Assembly (NCBI GenBank): GCA_949840805.1
Contig: CATKXR010000039.1
Location: 1-46,154, forward strand
Origin: an uncultured Lachnospiraceae bacterium
GTDB taxonomy: Bacteria > Bacillota > Clostridia > Lachnospirales > Lachnospiraceae
Reading direction: 5' to 3'
DNA: 46,154 nt
How positions within the stretch are numbered: position 1 is the first letter of the stretch; every line of letters starts with the position of its first letter. The notes under the pieces are model-generated. The model saw only the letters and a program-made list of their open reading frames with translations. It was not told where the DNA came from and searched no databases. Below, piece after piece: positions 9,131 through 18,238 of this stretch. A program made the position numbers and the translations under genes.

Positions 9131-9517
9131 CTATCTTTCATTCAGCACAACGGTGATGTGGCTCATTCTCTTCTCGATCCTGTAAGCTCTGCCCTGTGCC
9201 CTTGGTTTTACTCTCTTCATGGTCGGTCCCTTGTTGGCGTAGCACTCCTCCACATACAGTTTGGAGCGGTCCATACCATTGTTGTTCTCGGCGTTTGCCG
9301 CTGCCGATTCCAGTAATTTCTTAATTAAAGTAGAAGCATATCTGGGATTGTAGGTAACAATTCCGATCGCAGTCTCCAGATCCTTGCCCCGGATAGCGTC
9401 CAAAACGAAACACGCCTTCTGGACGGATACGCGGGCATAGGACAACTTGGCAGACGGCCTGGTGTCCTTGTTGGCGTTTCTTTCTCTCTTAATCTGACTT
9501 CTATGTCCCTTAGCCAT
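9131..9517 (-). CDS. rplV: 50S ribosomal protein L22
   Basis: L22 contributes a beta-hairpin to the nascent peptide tunnel. The 128-residue protein has a basic N-terminal extension (MAKGHRSQIKRERNANKDTRP) before the usual core SAKLSYARVSVQKACFVLDAIRG, and ends with the hairpin segment GPTMKRVKPRAQGRAYRIEKRMSHI. The extension is common in Lachnospiraceae-type L22; a later start is not evident. Confidence 0.95.
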   Translation of the reverse strand: MAKGHRSQIKRERNANKDTRPSAKLSYARVSVQKACFVLDAIRGKDLETAIGIVTYNPRYASTLIKKLLESAAANAENNNGMDRSKLYVEECYANKGPTMKRVKPRAQGRAYRIEKRMSHITVVLNER

Positions 9518-9546
9518 TGCTAATAACCTCCTTTCAAATGCGGTGA

Positions 9547-9825
9547 TTACCGTTTGGATTTCTTCTCGTCTTTTCCGTGGCCCCTGTAGGTTCTGGTAGC
9601 GACAAACTCACCCAGCTTGTGGCCGACCATATCCTCGGTCACATATACCGGAACATGCTTTCTGCCGTCATGAACCGCGATGGTATGTCCTACCATCTGA
9701 GGAAAGATGGTGGAACGGCGGGACCAGGTCTTAATCACCTGATGCTGGCCTGAAGCGTTCAGTGCATCAATCTTTTTTAACAGATGTGCGTCTGCAAATG
9801 GTCCTTTTTTTAATGAACGTCCCAT
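9547..9825 (-). CDS. rpsS: 30S ribosomal protein S19
   Basis: S19 binds the 16S rRNA head with S13. The 92-residue product starts [22 protein letters not shown] and includes the signature [31 protein letters not shown]. It lies between rplB and rplV, with 20- and 29-bp gaps. It is complete. Confidence 0.96.
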   Translation of the reverse strand: MGRSLKKGPFADAHLLKKIDALNASGQHQVIKTWSRRSTIFPQMVGHTIAVHDGRKHVPVYVTEDMVGHKLGEFVATRTYRGHGKDEKKSKR

Positions 9826-9845
9826 AGGGTTTGATCCTCCTTCAA

Positions 9846-10691
9846 CTATTTGATCGTCTTGCCATCACGTCTTCTGATGATGAGCTTGTTGGACTGTTTG
9901 TTCTTCTTCCTGGTCTTAAGGCCCAGTGCCGGCTTGCCCCACGGGGTGCTCGGACCTGGACGGCCGATACCGGTCTTGCCCTCACCACCGCCGTGCGGAT
10001 GGTCGTTGGGGTTCATGACGGAACCGCGGACCGTAGGACGGATACCCATATGACGTTTTCTTCCTGCTTTACCGATATTAATCAGGTTGTGCTCCCCGTT
10101 GCCCACCACGCCGATGGTTGCGCGGCATACGATGGGAACCATTCTCATCTCGCCGGAGGGCAGCCTTAAGGTAGCATACTTGCCTTCTTTTGCCATGAGC
10201 TGCGCCGCGTTGCCTGCGGAACGCACAAGCTGGCCTCCCTTTCCGGGATGGAGCTCAATGTTGTGAATCTGAGCGCCGACCGGGACATTGGCCAGAGGCA
10301 GGCAGTTGCCGGTCTTGGCTTCAGCGGTCTCGCCGCTCATGACTTTCATGCCGTCTGTCAGTCCTGCCGGAGCAAGGATATAGGACTTGGTCCCGTCCGC
10401 ATAACAGATCAGGGCAATATTTGCGCTTCTGTTAGGATCGTACTCAATGCCGATCACGGTTGCCGGAATGCCGTCCTTTGAATTTCTCTTGAAATCAATG
10501 ATTCTGTATTTTCTTCTGCTGCCGCCTCCGCGGTGTCTTACGGTAATCTTACCCTGGTTATTACGTCCTGCATTCTTTTTTAAGGAAGTGACCAGAGACT
10601 TCTCCGGTGTGGATTTGGTGATCTCACTGAAGTCTGAGCTGGTCATGTGTCTTCTGGACGGTGTATATGGGTTATAGGTCTTTATTCCCAT
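9846..10691 (-). CDS. rplB: 50S ribosomal protein L2
   Basis: L2 is needed for subunit association and peptidyl transferase assembly. The 281-residue protein begins [17 protein letters not shown] and carries the conserved C-terminal loop around [24 protein letters not shown], whose His is close to the catalytic centre. A 153-bp spacer separates it from rplW upstream, longer than usual. Confidence 0.97.
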   Translation of the reverse strand: MGIKTYNPYTPSRRHMTSSDFSEITKSTPEKSLVTSLKKNAGRNNQGKITVRHRGGGSRRKYRIIDFKRNSKDGIPATVIGIEYDPNRSANIALICYADGTKSYILAPAGLTDGMKVMSGETAEAKTGNCLPLANVPVGAQIHNIELHPGKGGQLVRSAGNAAQLMAKEGKYATLRLPSGEMRMVPIVCRATIGVVGNGEHNLINIGKAGRKRHMGIRPTVRGSVMNPNDHPHGGGEGKTGIGRPGPSTPWGKPALGLKTRKKNKQSNKLIIRRRDGKTIK

Positions 10692-10844
10692 GACTGTAAA
10701 CTCCTCTCGTCTTGTCTGTTTCGCCCTGTTTTATCCGGAGGGCTTCCGATAAATTCCAATATTCTTCGCCTGACGTTCAACGCATCCGCGTGTATCTTTT
10801 CTTACAACGCATGGCTGCGCTGTAAATTTGGGCTTCCGTCATTT
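10692..10844 (-). other. Structured 153-bp spacer between rplW and rplB
   Basis: No ORF with a ribosome binding site is seen. Three hairpins can be read: a TTTATC...GATAAA stem around 10730-10753, ACGC-ATCC-GCGT near 10780-10791, and TACAaCGCA-TGGC-TGCGcTGTA at 10804-10825. Other intergenic gaps in this operon are mostly under 50 bp. The function is unknown; it may act in RNA processing or partial termination. Confidence 0.5.
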
Positions 10845-11144
10845 TTACAGGCCTGCAAAGATCTCGATCTCTTTGCTGTCCTCGGTAAGCTTGACAATGG
10901 CCTTCTTGGTCTTGGCAGTCTTTCCGAAGGTCATGCCCCTTCTTTTTGTCTTGCCTTCGCTGTTCATGGTGTTGACATGCTCCACTTTCGTTCCCGGGAA
11001 CATCTTCTCAACCGCTTCCTTAATCATGCTCTTGTTGGCTTCCGGATGAACCAGGAAAGTATATTTCCTGTCTGCCATTGCATTCATGCTCTTCTCGGTC
11101 ACTACCGGTTTGAGGATCACATCATAATATTGAATGTTTGCCAT
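10845..11144 (-). CDS. rplW: 50S ribosomal protein L23
   Basis: L23 forms part of the tunnel exit and the trigger-factor docking site. The 99-residue product starts [23 protein letters not shown] and contains [23 protein letters not shown], as in the family. Its ATG overlaps the rplD stop by one base (TAATG), suggesting coupled translation. Confidence 0.96.
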   Translation of the reverse strand: MANIQYYDVILKPVVTEKSMNAMADRKYTFLVHPEANKSMIKEAVEKMFPGTKVEHVNTMNSEGKTKRRGMTFGKTAKTKKAIVKLTEDSKEIEIFAGL

Positions 11145-11764
11145 TATGCATACACCTCCTCAATGCTGGCGACGGCAGCCTTGGTAGCTACCACGGTGTT
11201 ATATTTCAAAATGTCGTATACATTGATTGTGTTGACATATGCGGTCTTTACGGTGGGGATATTCCTTGCGGAAAGCACCACATTGTCGCTGTCGGCCCCA
11301 ACTACCACCAGAGCCTTGGATACTTTCAGGTTATCCAGTACATTCTTGAATTTTTTCGTCTTGATCTCATCCATCTTCAGCTCGTCAAGGACAATAAACT
11401 TATTCTCCTGCACCCGGCTGGTCAGGGCGGACTTCAACGCAGCCCTCTTTTCCTTCTTATTCAGGCGGATCGTATAATCTCTCGGGGTCGGAGCAAATAC
11501 AACACCGCCGCCGGTCCACTGGGGAGCTCTTGTGGAACCCTGTCTTGCATGGCCGGTTCCTTTCTGGCGCCACGGCTTCTTGCCTCCTCCGGACACCTCG
11601 GCACGGGTCTTAGCTTTCTGCGTACCCTGACGCTTATTGGCAAGCTGCGCCACAACCGCCATATGCACCAGATGCTCGTTAACCTTGACGCCAAACACTG
11701 CGTCGTTTAACTCCATGGTGCCTACTTCATTGCCTTCCATATTGTAAACAGATACGTTTGCCAT
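11144..11764 (-). CDS. rplD: 50S ribosomal protein L4
   Basis: L4 lines the exit tunnel and in enterobacteria represses its own S10 operon. The 206-residue protein has the tunnel-loop region [33 protein letters not shown] and the C-terminal Rossmann-like core. If L4 also regulates here, its target could be the leader at 12805-13036; that is inference. It follows rplC after 36 bp. Confidence 0.97.
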   Translation of the reverse strand: MANVSVYNMEGNEVGTMELNDAVFGVKVNEHLVHMAVVAQLANKRQGTQKAKTRAEVSGGGKKPWRQKGTGHARQGSTRAPQWTGGGVVFAPTPRDYTIRLNKKEKRAALKSALTSRVQENKFIVLDELKMDEIKTKKFKNVLDNLKVSKALVVVGADSDNVVLSARNIPTVKTAYVNTINVYDILKYNTVVATKAAVASIEEVYA

Positions 11765-11800
11765 TTCTGTGTGTTCCTCCTTTCCTCGGTCGGCCCGTGA

Positions 11801-12436
11801 TTAACGGCTGACCTTTACGGTTTCTTTCAGTGTCACCAGAGACTTCTTCGGCCCTGGCACGGCACCCTTTACCAGAATCAGGTTGTCCTCGGCGTCTACC
11901 CGCACGATCTCCAGATTCTGCACAGTTACCCGCTTATGGCCCATATGTCCGGGCATCCCTTTGCCTTTGAACACACGTCCCGGGGTAGTTGCGGAACCGT
12001 TGGAACCCTGATGACGGTGGAATTTGGAACCATGGGTCATGGGGCCTCTGTGCTGGCCGAACCGCTTCACCGCACCCTGGAAACCTTTGCCCTTGGAAAC
12101 AGCAGTGACATCCACCTTATCTCCGGCAGCAAAGATATCCGCTTTAATCTCATCCTTTACGGAATACTCTTCTGCATTATCAAAACGGAACTCTCTCACA
12201 AATCTCTTGTAAGCAACGCCCGCCTTGTCAAAATGGCCCTTAACCGGCTTGGACACCAGCTTCTCCCTCTTGTCGACAAAACCTACCTGAACGGCCTTAT
12301 ATCCGTCGTTCTCCTCGGTCTTTACCTGAGTCACCACACAGGGACCGGCCTGCAGGACCGTCACCGGAACCAGGACGCCCTGCTCATTGAAGATCTGGGT
12401 CATTCCGACCTTGGTAGCTAAAATAGCCTTCTTCAT
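11801..12436 (-). CDS. rplC: 50S ribosomal protein L3
   Basis: L3 binds the 3' domain of 23S rRNA and initiates assembly. The 211-residue product starts [20 protein letters not shown] and has the long extension loop [27 protein letters not shown] near residues 125-155. It is normal in length and is the second gene of the operon, 50 bp after rpsJ. Confidence 0.97.
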   Translation of the reverse strand: MKKAILATKVGMTQIFNEQGVLVPVTVLQAGPCVVTQVKTEENDGYKAVQVGFVDKREKLVSKPVKGHFDKAGVAYKRFVREFRFDNAEEYSVKDEIKADIFAAGDKVDVTAVSKGKGFQGAVKRFGQHRGPMTHGSKFHRHQGSNGSATTPGRVFKGKGMPGHMGHKRVTVQNLEIVRVDAEDNLILVKGAVPGPKKSLVTLKETVKVSR

Positions 12437-12486
12437 TTTTCTTCCTCCTTACAGCGGATTGCCTGTGACGGCAATCATACTAAAGC

Positions 12487-12804
12487 TTATTTTTGTTTCA
12501 TCTTAATATCAATATGCACACCTGCCGGCATCTCCAGCTTGGCCAAAGCGTCCACCGTCTTCTGGCTGGGTGTGATGATATCAATCAGCCTCTTGTGAGT
12601 TCTCTGCTCGAACTGCTCGCGAGAATCCTTATATTTGTGTACTGCCCGCAGGATCGTAACCACTTCCTTCTTTGTGGGCAGCGGAACCGGTCCGCTCACC
12701 TGAGCCCCTGTCTTCTTTACGGTCTCAATGATCTTGCCGGCAGACTGGTCAACCAGCTGATGGTCATAAGCCTTCAATGTGATTCTCATTACTTGACTTG
12801 CCAT
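12487..12804 (-). CDS. rpsJ: 30S ribosomal protein S10
   Basis: S10 (NusE) is both a small-subunit head protein and an antitermination partner of NusB. ATG 12804 gives 105 residues beginning [22 protein letters not shown], with GGAGG 11 nt upstream; the longer in-frame reading to 12864 runs through the leader and is not supported. The loop [11 protein letters not shown] and the C-terminal VHIDIKM are present. It is the first gene of the operon; rpsL, rpsG, fusA and tuf are not upstream of it. Confidence 0.96.
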   Translation of the reverse strand: MASQVMRITLKAYDHQLVDQSAGKIIETVKKTGAQVSGPVPLPTKKEVVTILRAVHKYKDSREQFEQRTHKRLIDIITPSQKTVDALAKLEMPAGVHIDIKMKQK

Positions 12805-13036
12805 AAAAAAAGTCGCCTCCTTTTCGCACTTTTGGATTAAGTACGACAAGCGGTGACTGTACACTTCTCCGTGTGTGTCCCAATGGACTTCACACTGCGT
12901 TACTGCATACGGATACTGCAGATGTTTAATTGGTACAGTGACTTGTCGTCAGTTTCCTAACTTGACATTCGCTCCACGGAAAACCTGCCTCTTATCACGG
13001 GCAGCAACCTCACGCTTCATCGCTATCATGTCACAG
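12805..13036 (-). promoter_or_regulatory. Structured 5' leader of the S10 operon
   Basis: The roughly 230-nt untranslated leader can fold into a multibranch structure. Its closing stem pairs ACGACAAG and CTGTAC near 12842-12862 with GTACAG and CTTGTCGT near 12930-12950. GTGTG/CACAC and CTGCA/CTGCAG stems lie inside. Leaders of S10 operons are commonly sites of autogenous control by L4 in enterobacteria; whether this one binds a ribosomal protein is inference. Confidence 0.5.
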
Positions 13037-13043
13037 CGCTCCT

Positions 13044-13072
13044 ATATTATCATGGTTTTTTTGGAAATGCAA
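13044..13072 (-). promoter_or_regulatory. Promoter of the S10 operon
   Basis: On the minus strand TTGCAT (13067-13072) and TAATAT (13044-13049) are separated by exactly 17 bp, with an A-rich spacer. This is the best sigma-A-type promoter upstream of rpsJ. The predicted start near 13036 leaves a long leader. Confidence 0.75.
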
Positions 13073-13276
13073 GCACTTTTTTGGGAAATGAAATAAAATT
13101 GAGATAAATTTACATTTCGGGGCAAAAACAGAACCAGATATCTTGTTTAGTTCCCCGGCACATAATCTCGATTTCTTCCTTTATTTCTAAACCGGTATAG
13201 ATGGCTAGTAAAAAACACCCCGTCCGGACGGTCATAATCGTAAGAGAATCGTCAGAATAAAATATGGAAATTTGGG
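13073..13276. other. Intergenic region between divergent promoters
   Basis: This ~200-bp stretch separates the S10 operon promoter from the promoter of the wall-binding protein gene. Apart from a short CCGTCCGGACGG palindrome near 13221-13232 I see no ORF, repeat or RNA gene. Confidence 0.5.
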
Positions 13277-13305
13277 TTGAATAATTAACCGTATCTTGTT
13301 AAAAT
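13277..13305 (+). promoter_or_regulatory. Promoter of the wall-binding protein gene
   Basis: TTGAAT (13277-13282) and TAAAAT (13300-13305) are spaced by 17 bp, about 65 bp before the start codon at 13372. The ribosome binding site AGAAGGAG lies at the expected distance. Confidence 0.7.
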
Positions 13306-13371
13306 GGAAATCAGTCTGGAATATACAGGAAATCAGGAAATCACGAATATGGGTTTAGAAGGAGAAACATT

Positions 13372-14751
13372 ATGAGAAAACGTAGTTTGACAGTGATTGC
13401 CCTGGCGGCGTCCATGGCTCTTGGCATTGCCGGCATCCAGGCCATGGCGGCAGAAGGCTGGGCACAGGAAGGCGGGAACTGGGTATATTACAACGCCTCC
13501 GGAAGCCGTCTGTTCAACAACTGGCGCAAGGGCGGAGACGGATACTGGAGATATTTGGACAGCAACGGCATAATGGCCGTCAATTCCTGGGTAGACAATG
13601 ACGATTATTTTGTAGGCCCTGACGGAATCATGTATTCGTCCCAGTGGCTGAAAGTAGAGCGCAGCAATTATTACGGCGGCGGCTACGACTGGTACTATTT
13701 CAGCCAAAGCGGCAGATGTGTGAAAGATAAATGGGAAAAGATCAATAACACCTGGTATCATTTTGACGATTCCGGCGCCATGGAAACAGGATGGCTGGAA
13801 GACAATATGTATTATTGCGACGAGAACGGCGCTATGGTAACAGGATGGCAGCGTCTGTTCTCACCAGACGCAGATGATGAGGATTATTATGAACCGGGTC
13901 CTTACGAGGAGGAAAATGACGGGAAGCATTGGTATTATTTCTCCAACAGCGGCAAGAAGATTGTTCCCAACGAGGACAACGACGGGCTGCAACTGAAGAA
14001 GATCAACGGCGTATACTACAGCCTGGCTGAAGACGGCGCCATGCAGACCGGCTGGAGCTGTGTGAACGGAACGGAATCGGACAATATAGAAGATTACCGC
14101 TTTGTAGATTCCAGCGGCCAGGTTCGGACAGGGTGGTATTCCACAGAACCTCCGGAACATCTGCAGAATCAGTATGAACATGATGTGGAATGGTTTTATT
14201 TTTCCAATAAAGGGATTCCGAAAGTAGGGCCGCCCAAGGGTTCCGCCACATCCGGCGACCTGGTCAAGATAAGCGGCAATACCTACCTGTTTGACGATAC
14301 CGGCGTGCCGGTATATGGCCTTCAGAAAATTTTTACAGACAAAGACGAATCGGAATACACGGCATACTACTTTGGCACCCGCGCCCAGAGCGCTATGCTT
14401 AAAGGAAAGGTGCGTGTGGACGAAGGCAGCAATACGGTTCAGTACTATTTCTCTTCCAATGGCAAAGGCTATACCGGCGTGTATGAAAACTACCTCTATT
14501 ATATGGGAAAACTCCAAAAAGCAGACCCCGGAAGCCGCTATGAGGTATTTACCGTCTGGACCGGCAACAATCCTAAGAATTATGTGGTAAACTCTTCCGG
14601 AAAGATCGCCAAAAACACCACGGTTAAAGACCGGGACGGCGTCAAATATAAGACGAATGGCAGCGGGATCCTGCTCAAGGAAGACGACGAGGATGTGGAA
14701 GGGAAGACCTATACAAGCCCGGAAGAACCGGAGTGGGATTGGATGAATTAA
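13372..14751 (+). CDS. Secreted cell-wall-binding repeat protein
   Basis: The 459-residue protein has a signal peptide (charged MRKRS, hydrophobic core, cleavage probably after AMA near residue 26). The rest is mostly aromatic/Gly repeats of the choline/glucan-binding type, with phrases such as GNWVYYNASG, DGYWRYLDSNG, NTWYHFDDSGAMETGW and DNMYYCDENGAMVTGW recurring about every 20-40 residues. Such repeats bind cell-wall polymers or glucans. No catalytic domain, LPXTG motif or membrane anchor is visible, so it is probably a non-enzymatic surface or adhesion protein. The methyltransferase gene follows after only 16 bp. Confidence 0.85.
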   Translation: MRKRSLTVIALAASMALGIAGIQAMAAEGWAQEGGNWVYYNASGSRLFNNWRKGGDGYWRYLDSNGIMAVNSWVDNDDYFVGPDGIMYSSQWLKVERSNYYGGGYDWYYFSQSGRCVKDKWEKINNTWYHFDDSGAMETGWLEDNMYYCDENGAMVTGWQRLFSPDADDEDYYEPGPYEEENDGKHWYYFSNSGKKIVPNEDNDGLQLKKINGVYYSLAEDGAMQTGWSCVNGTESDNIEDYRFVDSSGQVRTGWYSTEPPEHLQNQYEHDVEWFYFSNKGIPKVGPPKGSATSGDLVKISGNTYLFDDTGVPVYGLQKIFTDKDESEYTAYYFGTRAQSAMLKGKVRVDEGSNTVQYYFSSNGKGYTGVYENYLYYMGKLQKADPGSRYEVFTVWTGNNPKNYVVNSSGKIAKNTTVKDRDGVKYKTNGSGILLKEDDEDVEGKTYTSPEEPEWDWMN

Positions 14752-14767
14752 AAAGGAGCCCGTTACC

Positions 14768-15628
14768 ATGTGGATTGCAGATAACTGGAATGATTATCAG
14801 GTCATAGATTGTTCAAAAGGGGAGAAACTGGAGCGGTGGGGAGATTATCTCCTGATCCGCCCGGACCCCCAGGTTATCTGGGATACTCCCAGAACCCACG
14901 ACGGCTGGCGCCATCCCCATGCCCATTACCATCGCAGTGCCAAAGGCGGCGGCCAATGGGAATTTTTCGACCTGCCGGAACAATGGGCCATCCGTTATAA
15001 CGATCTTATATTTAACCTGAAGCCCTTCTGTTTCAAACACACCGGCCTCTTTCCGGAACAAGCGGTCAATTGGGACTGGTGCCGGGAAAAGATCAGGAAC
15101 GCAAGACGGCCAGTCAGGCTTTTAAACCTGTTCGCATACACAGGGGGAGCCACCCTTGCCGCAGCAAAAGCAGGCGCTGCGGTCACTCATGTAGACGCCT
15201 CCAAAGGCATGGTGGGCTGGGCAAAGGAAAACGCGGTTTCTTCCGGCCTGTCTGACGCTCCCATCCGGTGGCTTGTGGACGACTGTGTTAAATTTGTGGA
15301 ACGGGAAATCCGCCGTGGGAACCACTATGACGCCGTCATAATGGATCCTCCCTCCTATGGCCGCGGCCCTAAAGGAGAGATCTGGAAGATCGAGGATTCC
15401 ATCCATTCACTGATTAAATTATGCGTAAAGCTTTTGTCCGATCAACCGCTGTTTTTCCTGGTCAATTCCTATACTACCGGCCTTGCCCCGTCTGTCCTCA
15501 CCTACATGCTCGCCACAGAGCTATGCACACAATACGGCGGCCAGGCACATGCCTCGGAAATCGGCCTTCCGGTAACAGCATCCGGCCTGTTTCTCCCCTG
15601 CGGGGCATCAGGAAGGTGGGAGAGATAA
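14768..15628 (+). CDS. Class I SAM-dependent methyltransferase (RlmI-like)
   Basis: The 286-residue cytosolic enzyme has a Rossmann SAM-binding motif I (LLNLFAYTGGATLAAAKAG, about residues 118-136), an acidic motif II (THVDAS) and a catalytic MDPPSYGRGPKGE loop (about 195-207). The arrangement matches the large-subunit rRNA cytosine methyltransferase-like family that includes RlmI-type proteins. It has no PUA domain at the N-terminus and lacks an obvious second catalytic cysteine motif, so the exact substrate is uncertain. The GGAG site overlaps the spacer after the wall-binding gene, suggesting one transcript for two unrelated proteins. Confidence 0.8.
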   Translation: MWIADNWNDYQVIDCSKGEKLERWGDYLLIRPDPQVIWDTPRTHDGWRHPHAHYHRSAKGGGQWEFFDLPEQWAIRYNDLIFNLKPFCFKHTGLFPEQAVNWDWCREKIRNARRPVRLLNLFAYTGGATLAAAKAGAAVTHVDASKGMVGWAKENAVSSGLSDAPIRWLVDDCVKFVEREIRRGNHYDAVIMDPPSYGRGPKGEIWKIEDSIHSLIKLCVKLLSDQPLFFLVNSYTTGLAPSVLTYMLATELCTQYGGQAHASEIGLPVTASGLFLPCGASGRWER

Positions 15629-15856
15629 ACTGCGGCCGAACCTTTTTCCCTCTTCAGATCACCTGCCCTGCCATATCCCATATACTCTTTTTTCTTTTAA
15701 TGCCTCCATGAAACTGCTCTCTGCCAGGCTTCACCCCGCTGCGAGCATAACCATGGAGGTATTCATATCCCCTATCATATTTTCAAATTTTCTTCTCGTA
15801 CACCCCATCCAAGGATCCTTCATATCATAAAATATGGTATTTCAAGGAGGTAATCT
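15629..15856. other. Intergenic region with inverted repeat
   Basis: An 11-bp near-perfect inverted repeat, ATGCCTCCATG and CATGGAGGTAT, encloses about 40 bp around 15700-15762. It could be a terminator-like or regulatory hairpin ahead of the ABC ATPase gene. I tested it by eye against the TPP riboswitch pattern and saw no match. No clear promoter was found. Confidence 0.35.
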
Positions 15857-16675
15857 ATGAAGCCAAAACTGGAGGTTTGTGAGGTCAGTTATTCCTACCA
15901 CTCGCCTGAAGGCGAGACCCACGCCCTTTCTCATATTTCATTCACGGTTCCCACCGGAGAATTTCTTGCGGTGGTCGGTCCCTCTGGCTGCGGCAAATCC
16001 ACTTTGCTTTCTCTGCTGTGCGGATTAATTGAACCAGAAGATGGTTCCATCCTTATGGATGGCCTGTCCGTCAAGAAGGGACACGCCGGTATCGGCTACA
16101 TGCTGCAGAAAGATCATTTATTTGAATGGCGTACCATTTACGAAAACGTGGCTTTAGGGCTGGAAATCCAGAAAAAGCTCAATGACAATTCCCGAAGCCA
16201 CTTAAAAGAGATGCTGCAGTCTTATGGCTTAAGCGGCTTTGAGACCGCCCATCCGTCCGAGCTGTCCGGAGGCATGCGCCAGAGAGCGGCGTTGATCCGG
16301 ACCCTTGCCCTGAAACCGGACCTGCTTCTTTTAGACGAACCATTTTCAGCCTTAGACTATCAGACCCGCTTATCTGTCTGTGATGATATCAGCAATATCA
16401 TCCGCAGTACAAAAAAAACCGCTATATTAATCACCCACGATTTATCCGAAGCTATCAGCGTAGCCGACCGGATAATTATTCTGTCCCACCGGCCCGGCCG
16501 GATAAAAGCTGTACTGCCAATCCATTTCCCGTCAGAATACAACAGTCCTCTAAAACGCCGGAATGCCGGAGAATTTTCTGCCTATTTTAATCAGGTGTGG
16601 AAACTTCTTCAGGAAGATTTTCCTGTTTACATGCAAGAACATACGTCTTTACCAGATGGCCGGGAACTATGCTGA
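15857..16675 (+). CDS. ABC transporter ATP-binding protein (SsuB/TauB-like)
   Basis: The 272-residue ATPase would energise an importer of the nitrate/sulfonate/taurine/thiamine-precursor class. All motifs are present: Walker [11 protein letters not shown] (about residues 40-49), Q-loop, signature [10 protein letters not shown] (about 138-147), Walker [13 protein letters not shown] and H-loop ITHD. A good AAGGAGG site precedes it. It stands alone on the plus strand; a matching permease is 0.75 kb away on the other strand and a matching binding protein is at 44813. The substrate cannot be read from the sequence. Confidence 0.85.
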   Translation: MKPKLEVCEVSYSYHSPEGETHALSHISFTVPTGEFLAVVGPSGCGKSTLLSLLCGLIEPEDGSILMDGLSVKKGHAGIGYMLQKDHLFEWRTIYENVALGLEIQKKLNDNSRSHLKEMLQSYGLSGFETAHPSELSGGMRQRAALIRTLALKPDLLLLDEPFSALDYQTRLSVCDDISNIIRSTKKTAILITHDLSEAISVADRIIILSHRPGRIKAVLPIHFPSEYNSPLKRRNAGEFSAYFNQVWKLLQEDFPVYMQEHTSLPDGRELC

Positions 16676-16693
16676 ATTAGAAACGGCATCGGA

Positions 16694-16749
16694 CTAAAAA
16701 ACCGCCTGAAAATCAATCGCATAACATGCTGTGCAACTGATTTTCAGGC
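16694..16749 (-). terminator. Terminator downstream of mscL
   Basis: A perfect 12-bp stem, GCCTGAAAATCA (16704-16715) and TGATTTTCAGGC (16738-16749), is followed on the minus strand by GGTTTTTTAG. This ends mscL transcription and may also block read-through from the convergent ABC ATPase gene. Confidence 0.8.
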
Positions 16750-16761
16750 AGTGCTGTCCTA

Positions 16762-17184
16762 TCAGGAACCTTCTCCATCCTGTTCGGGCAATTGAGAAGT
16801 GCAGAATGCACAGCGGGTTGCCTCCAGAGGAATCTCGCTTTTGCAAAACGGGCAAACTTTGACTGCAGGCGCCGCCGGAACCTCCTCCTGTTTTTTCTTC
16901 CCCAGCCCTGCCGCCTTGTTGATCACTTTCATCAGACAAAACAGAATAAAAGCCATTATAATAAAGTTCACCACAGCAGACAAAAATGCAGAGGCGAAAC
17001 CTGCCACATCCTGCAGGGTATACGTCTCATGGCCGGTACATACATTTAAAATCGGATTAATAAAATTATCCGTAAGAGATGTGACGATTCCCGAAAAGGC
17101 GCCCCCGATAATCACGCCTACTGCCATGTCCATCACATTTCCACGCAAGGCAAATGCCCGGAACTCTTCCAAAAACTTTTTCAT
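16762..17184 (-). CDS. mscL: Large-conductance mechanosensitive channel with zinc ribbon
   Basis: MscL forms a pentameric channel in the cytoplasmic membrane that opens under osmotic downshock. The 140-residue product starts MKKFLEEFRAFALRGNVMDMAVG and has TM1 (about 16-40) and TM2 (about 75-100). Instead of a short C-terminal helix bundle alone, it ends in two CxxC pairs (CPFCKSEI and CAFCTSQL, about 118-135), a zinc ribbon seen in some clostridial MscL. An in-frame extension to 17304 is rejected because the family start at 17184 has its own ribosome binding site. Confidence 0.92.
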   Translation of the reverse strand: MKKFLEEFRAFALRGNVMDMAVGVIIGGAFSGIVTSLTDNFINPILNVCTGHETYTLQDVAGFASAFLSAVVNFIIMAFILFCLMKVINKAAGLGKKKQEEVPAAPAVKVCPFCKSEIPLEATRCAFCTSQLPEQDGEGS

Positions 17185-17233
17185 AAGTACCTCCTTGGGT
17201 TCATTTTGTATTTTTCCTTTCTTTTCGTTCTTC

Positions 17234-17262
17234 ATTTTACCATAATAAAATAATGGTGTAAA
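17234..17262 (-). promoter_or_regulatory. Promoter of mscL
   Basis: On the minus strand TTTACA (17257-17262) and TAAAAT (17234-17239) are spaced by 17 bp and lie about 50 bp upstream of the mscL start. Confidence 0.65.
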
Positions 17263-17319
17263 CATTTTCCAAACTTTAAAATCTTCCGTCAGCCGCAAAA
17301 CCATACCGTTTTCAGAGCG

Positions 17320-17380
17320 AAAAAACCAGATAAAAACAGATATCCGATTTACCTGCCAGACTGTTTTTATCCGGTTTTTT
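17320..17380. terminator. Bidirectional terminator downstream of the ABC permease gene
   Basis: AAAAAACCAGATAAAAACAG (17320-17339) pairs with CTGTTTTTATCCGGTTTTTT (17361-17380) with one mismatch, leaving a 21-nt loop. Both strands end in a T run. It serves the permease gene on the minus strand. Confidence 0.85.
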
Positions 17381-17422
17381 ACCTCATGACTGTCATAATA
17401 TATTCACAACTATTTCCCCGCT

Positions 17423-18223
17423 TCAGGAAACTTTACTCTCCAGCCATGAAATCCCCTGGTACAAGGCCGCTGACACAATGCACAGGATCACGATGCTCAT
17501 CATGACCAGATCCAGCTTAAAAACCTGGCTTCCATAAATAATCAGATACCCCAGCCCCTTCTGCGCCGCCAGAAACTCCCCGATAATCACTCCCACCAGG
17601 CACAGCCCGATATTCACCTTCATATTGCTGATAATCAGCGGAACGGAACCTGGAAGCAGCACCTTCGTCAAAACATCCTTTCTGGTTCCCCCCAGGGAGC
17701 GGATCAGCCTGACCTTATCCTCATCCATGGAAGAAAAACCATTATGCAGAGTCAGAACCGAGCCAAACACAGCCACCGATACGGCCGCCACCACAATCGT
17801 GTGTACATGATTTCCTAACCAGACAATCAGCATCGGCGCCAGGGCAGACTTTGGCAGACTGTTCAGCATTACCAGATATGGTTCCATTACCTCCGAAATG
17901 CTGCGGCTGGACCAAAGCACTACCGCCATCAGCACTCCCACAATAACCACCAGCCCAAAACTGATCAGGGTCTCTAAAAGCGTGATCCCGATATGCCCGA
18001 AAATACTTCCGTCTTTTACCATCTCCCAAAAACAAAAAAACACCCTGGAGGGAGAACTGAAGATAAAATCATCGATAATCCCCAGTTCTGCACAGAGTTC
18101 CCACACAGCCAGTAAAAGCACCAACAGCATCACCCGGATCACTGTCACCTTTCCCTTATGAAACTGTTCTTTTTTTATATATTCCTGCTGGGCCGCAGAC
18201 GGCGTCAGCCTCTCCTGTTCCAT
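17423..18223 (-). CDS. ABC transporter permease (SsuC/TauC-like)
   Basis: The 266-residue integral membrane protein has about six hydrophobic segments and the ATPase-contacting EAA-type loop near LGGTRKDVLTKVLLPGSVPLI (about residues 185-205). It belongs to the binding-protein-dependent permease class of sulfonate, nitrate, taurine or pyrimidine-precursor importers. The start has GGGGGAATCACAT just upstream. Its own promoter overlaps a 10-bp inverted repeat, so it is regulated separately from its probable ATPase at 15857, which faces it across mscL. The substrate is unknown. Confidence 0.85.
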   Translation of the reverse strand: MEQERLTPSAAQQEYIKKEQFHKGKVTVIRVMLLVLLLAVWELCAELGIIDDFIFSSPSRVFFCFWEMVKDGSIFGHIGITLLETLISFGLVVIVGVLMAVVLWSSRSISEVMEPYLVMLNSLPKSALAPMLIVWLGNHVHTIVVAAVSVAVFGSVLTLHNGFSSMDEDKVRLIRSLGGTRKDVLTKVLLPGSVPLIISNMKVNIGLCLVGVIIGEFLAAQKGLGYLIIYGSQVFKLDLVMMSIVILCIVSAALYQGISWLESKVS

Positions 18224-18238
18224 ATGTGATTCCCCCTT

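Noticed and set aside
13333..13761. Minus-strand gene opposite the wall-binding protein gene
   Set aside because: It is the antisense of a repeat-rich coding region, lacks a ribosome binding site and resembles no family.
15629..15856. Thiamine (TPP) riboswitch ahead of the ABC ATPase gene
   Set aside because: The conserved CTGAGA and downstream pairing elements are not seen; only one inverted repeat is present.
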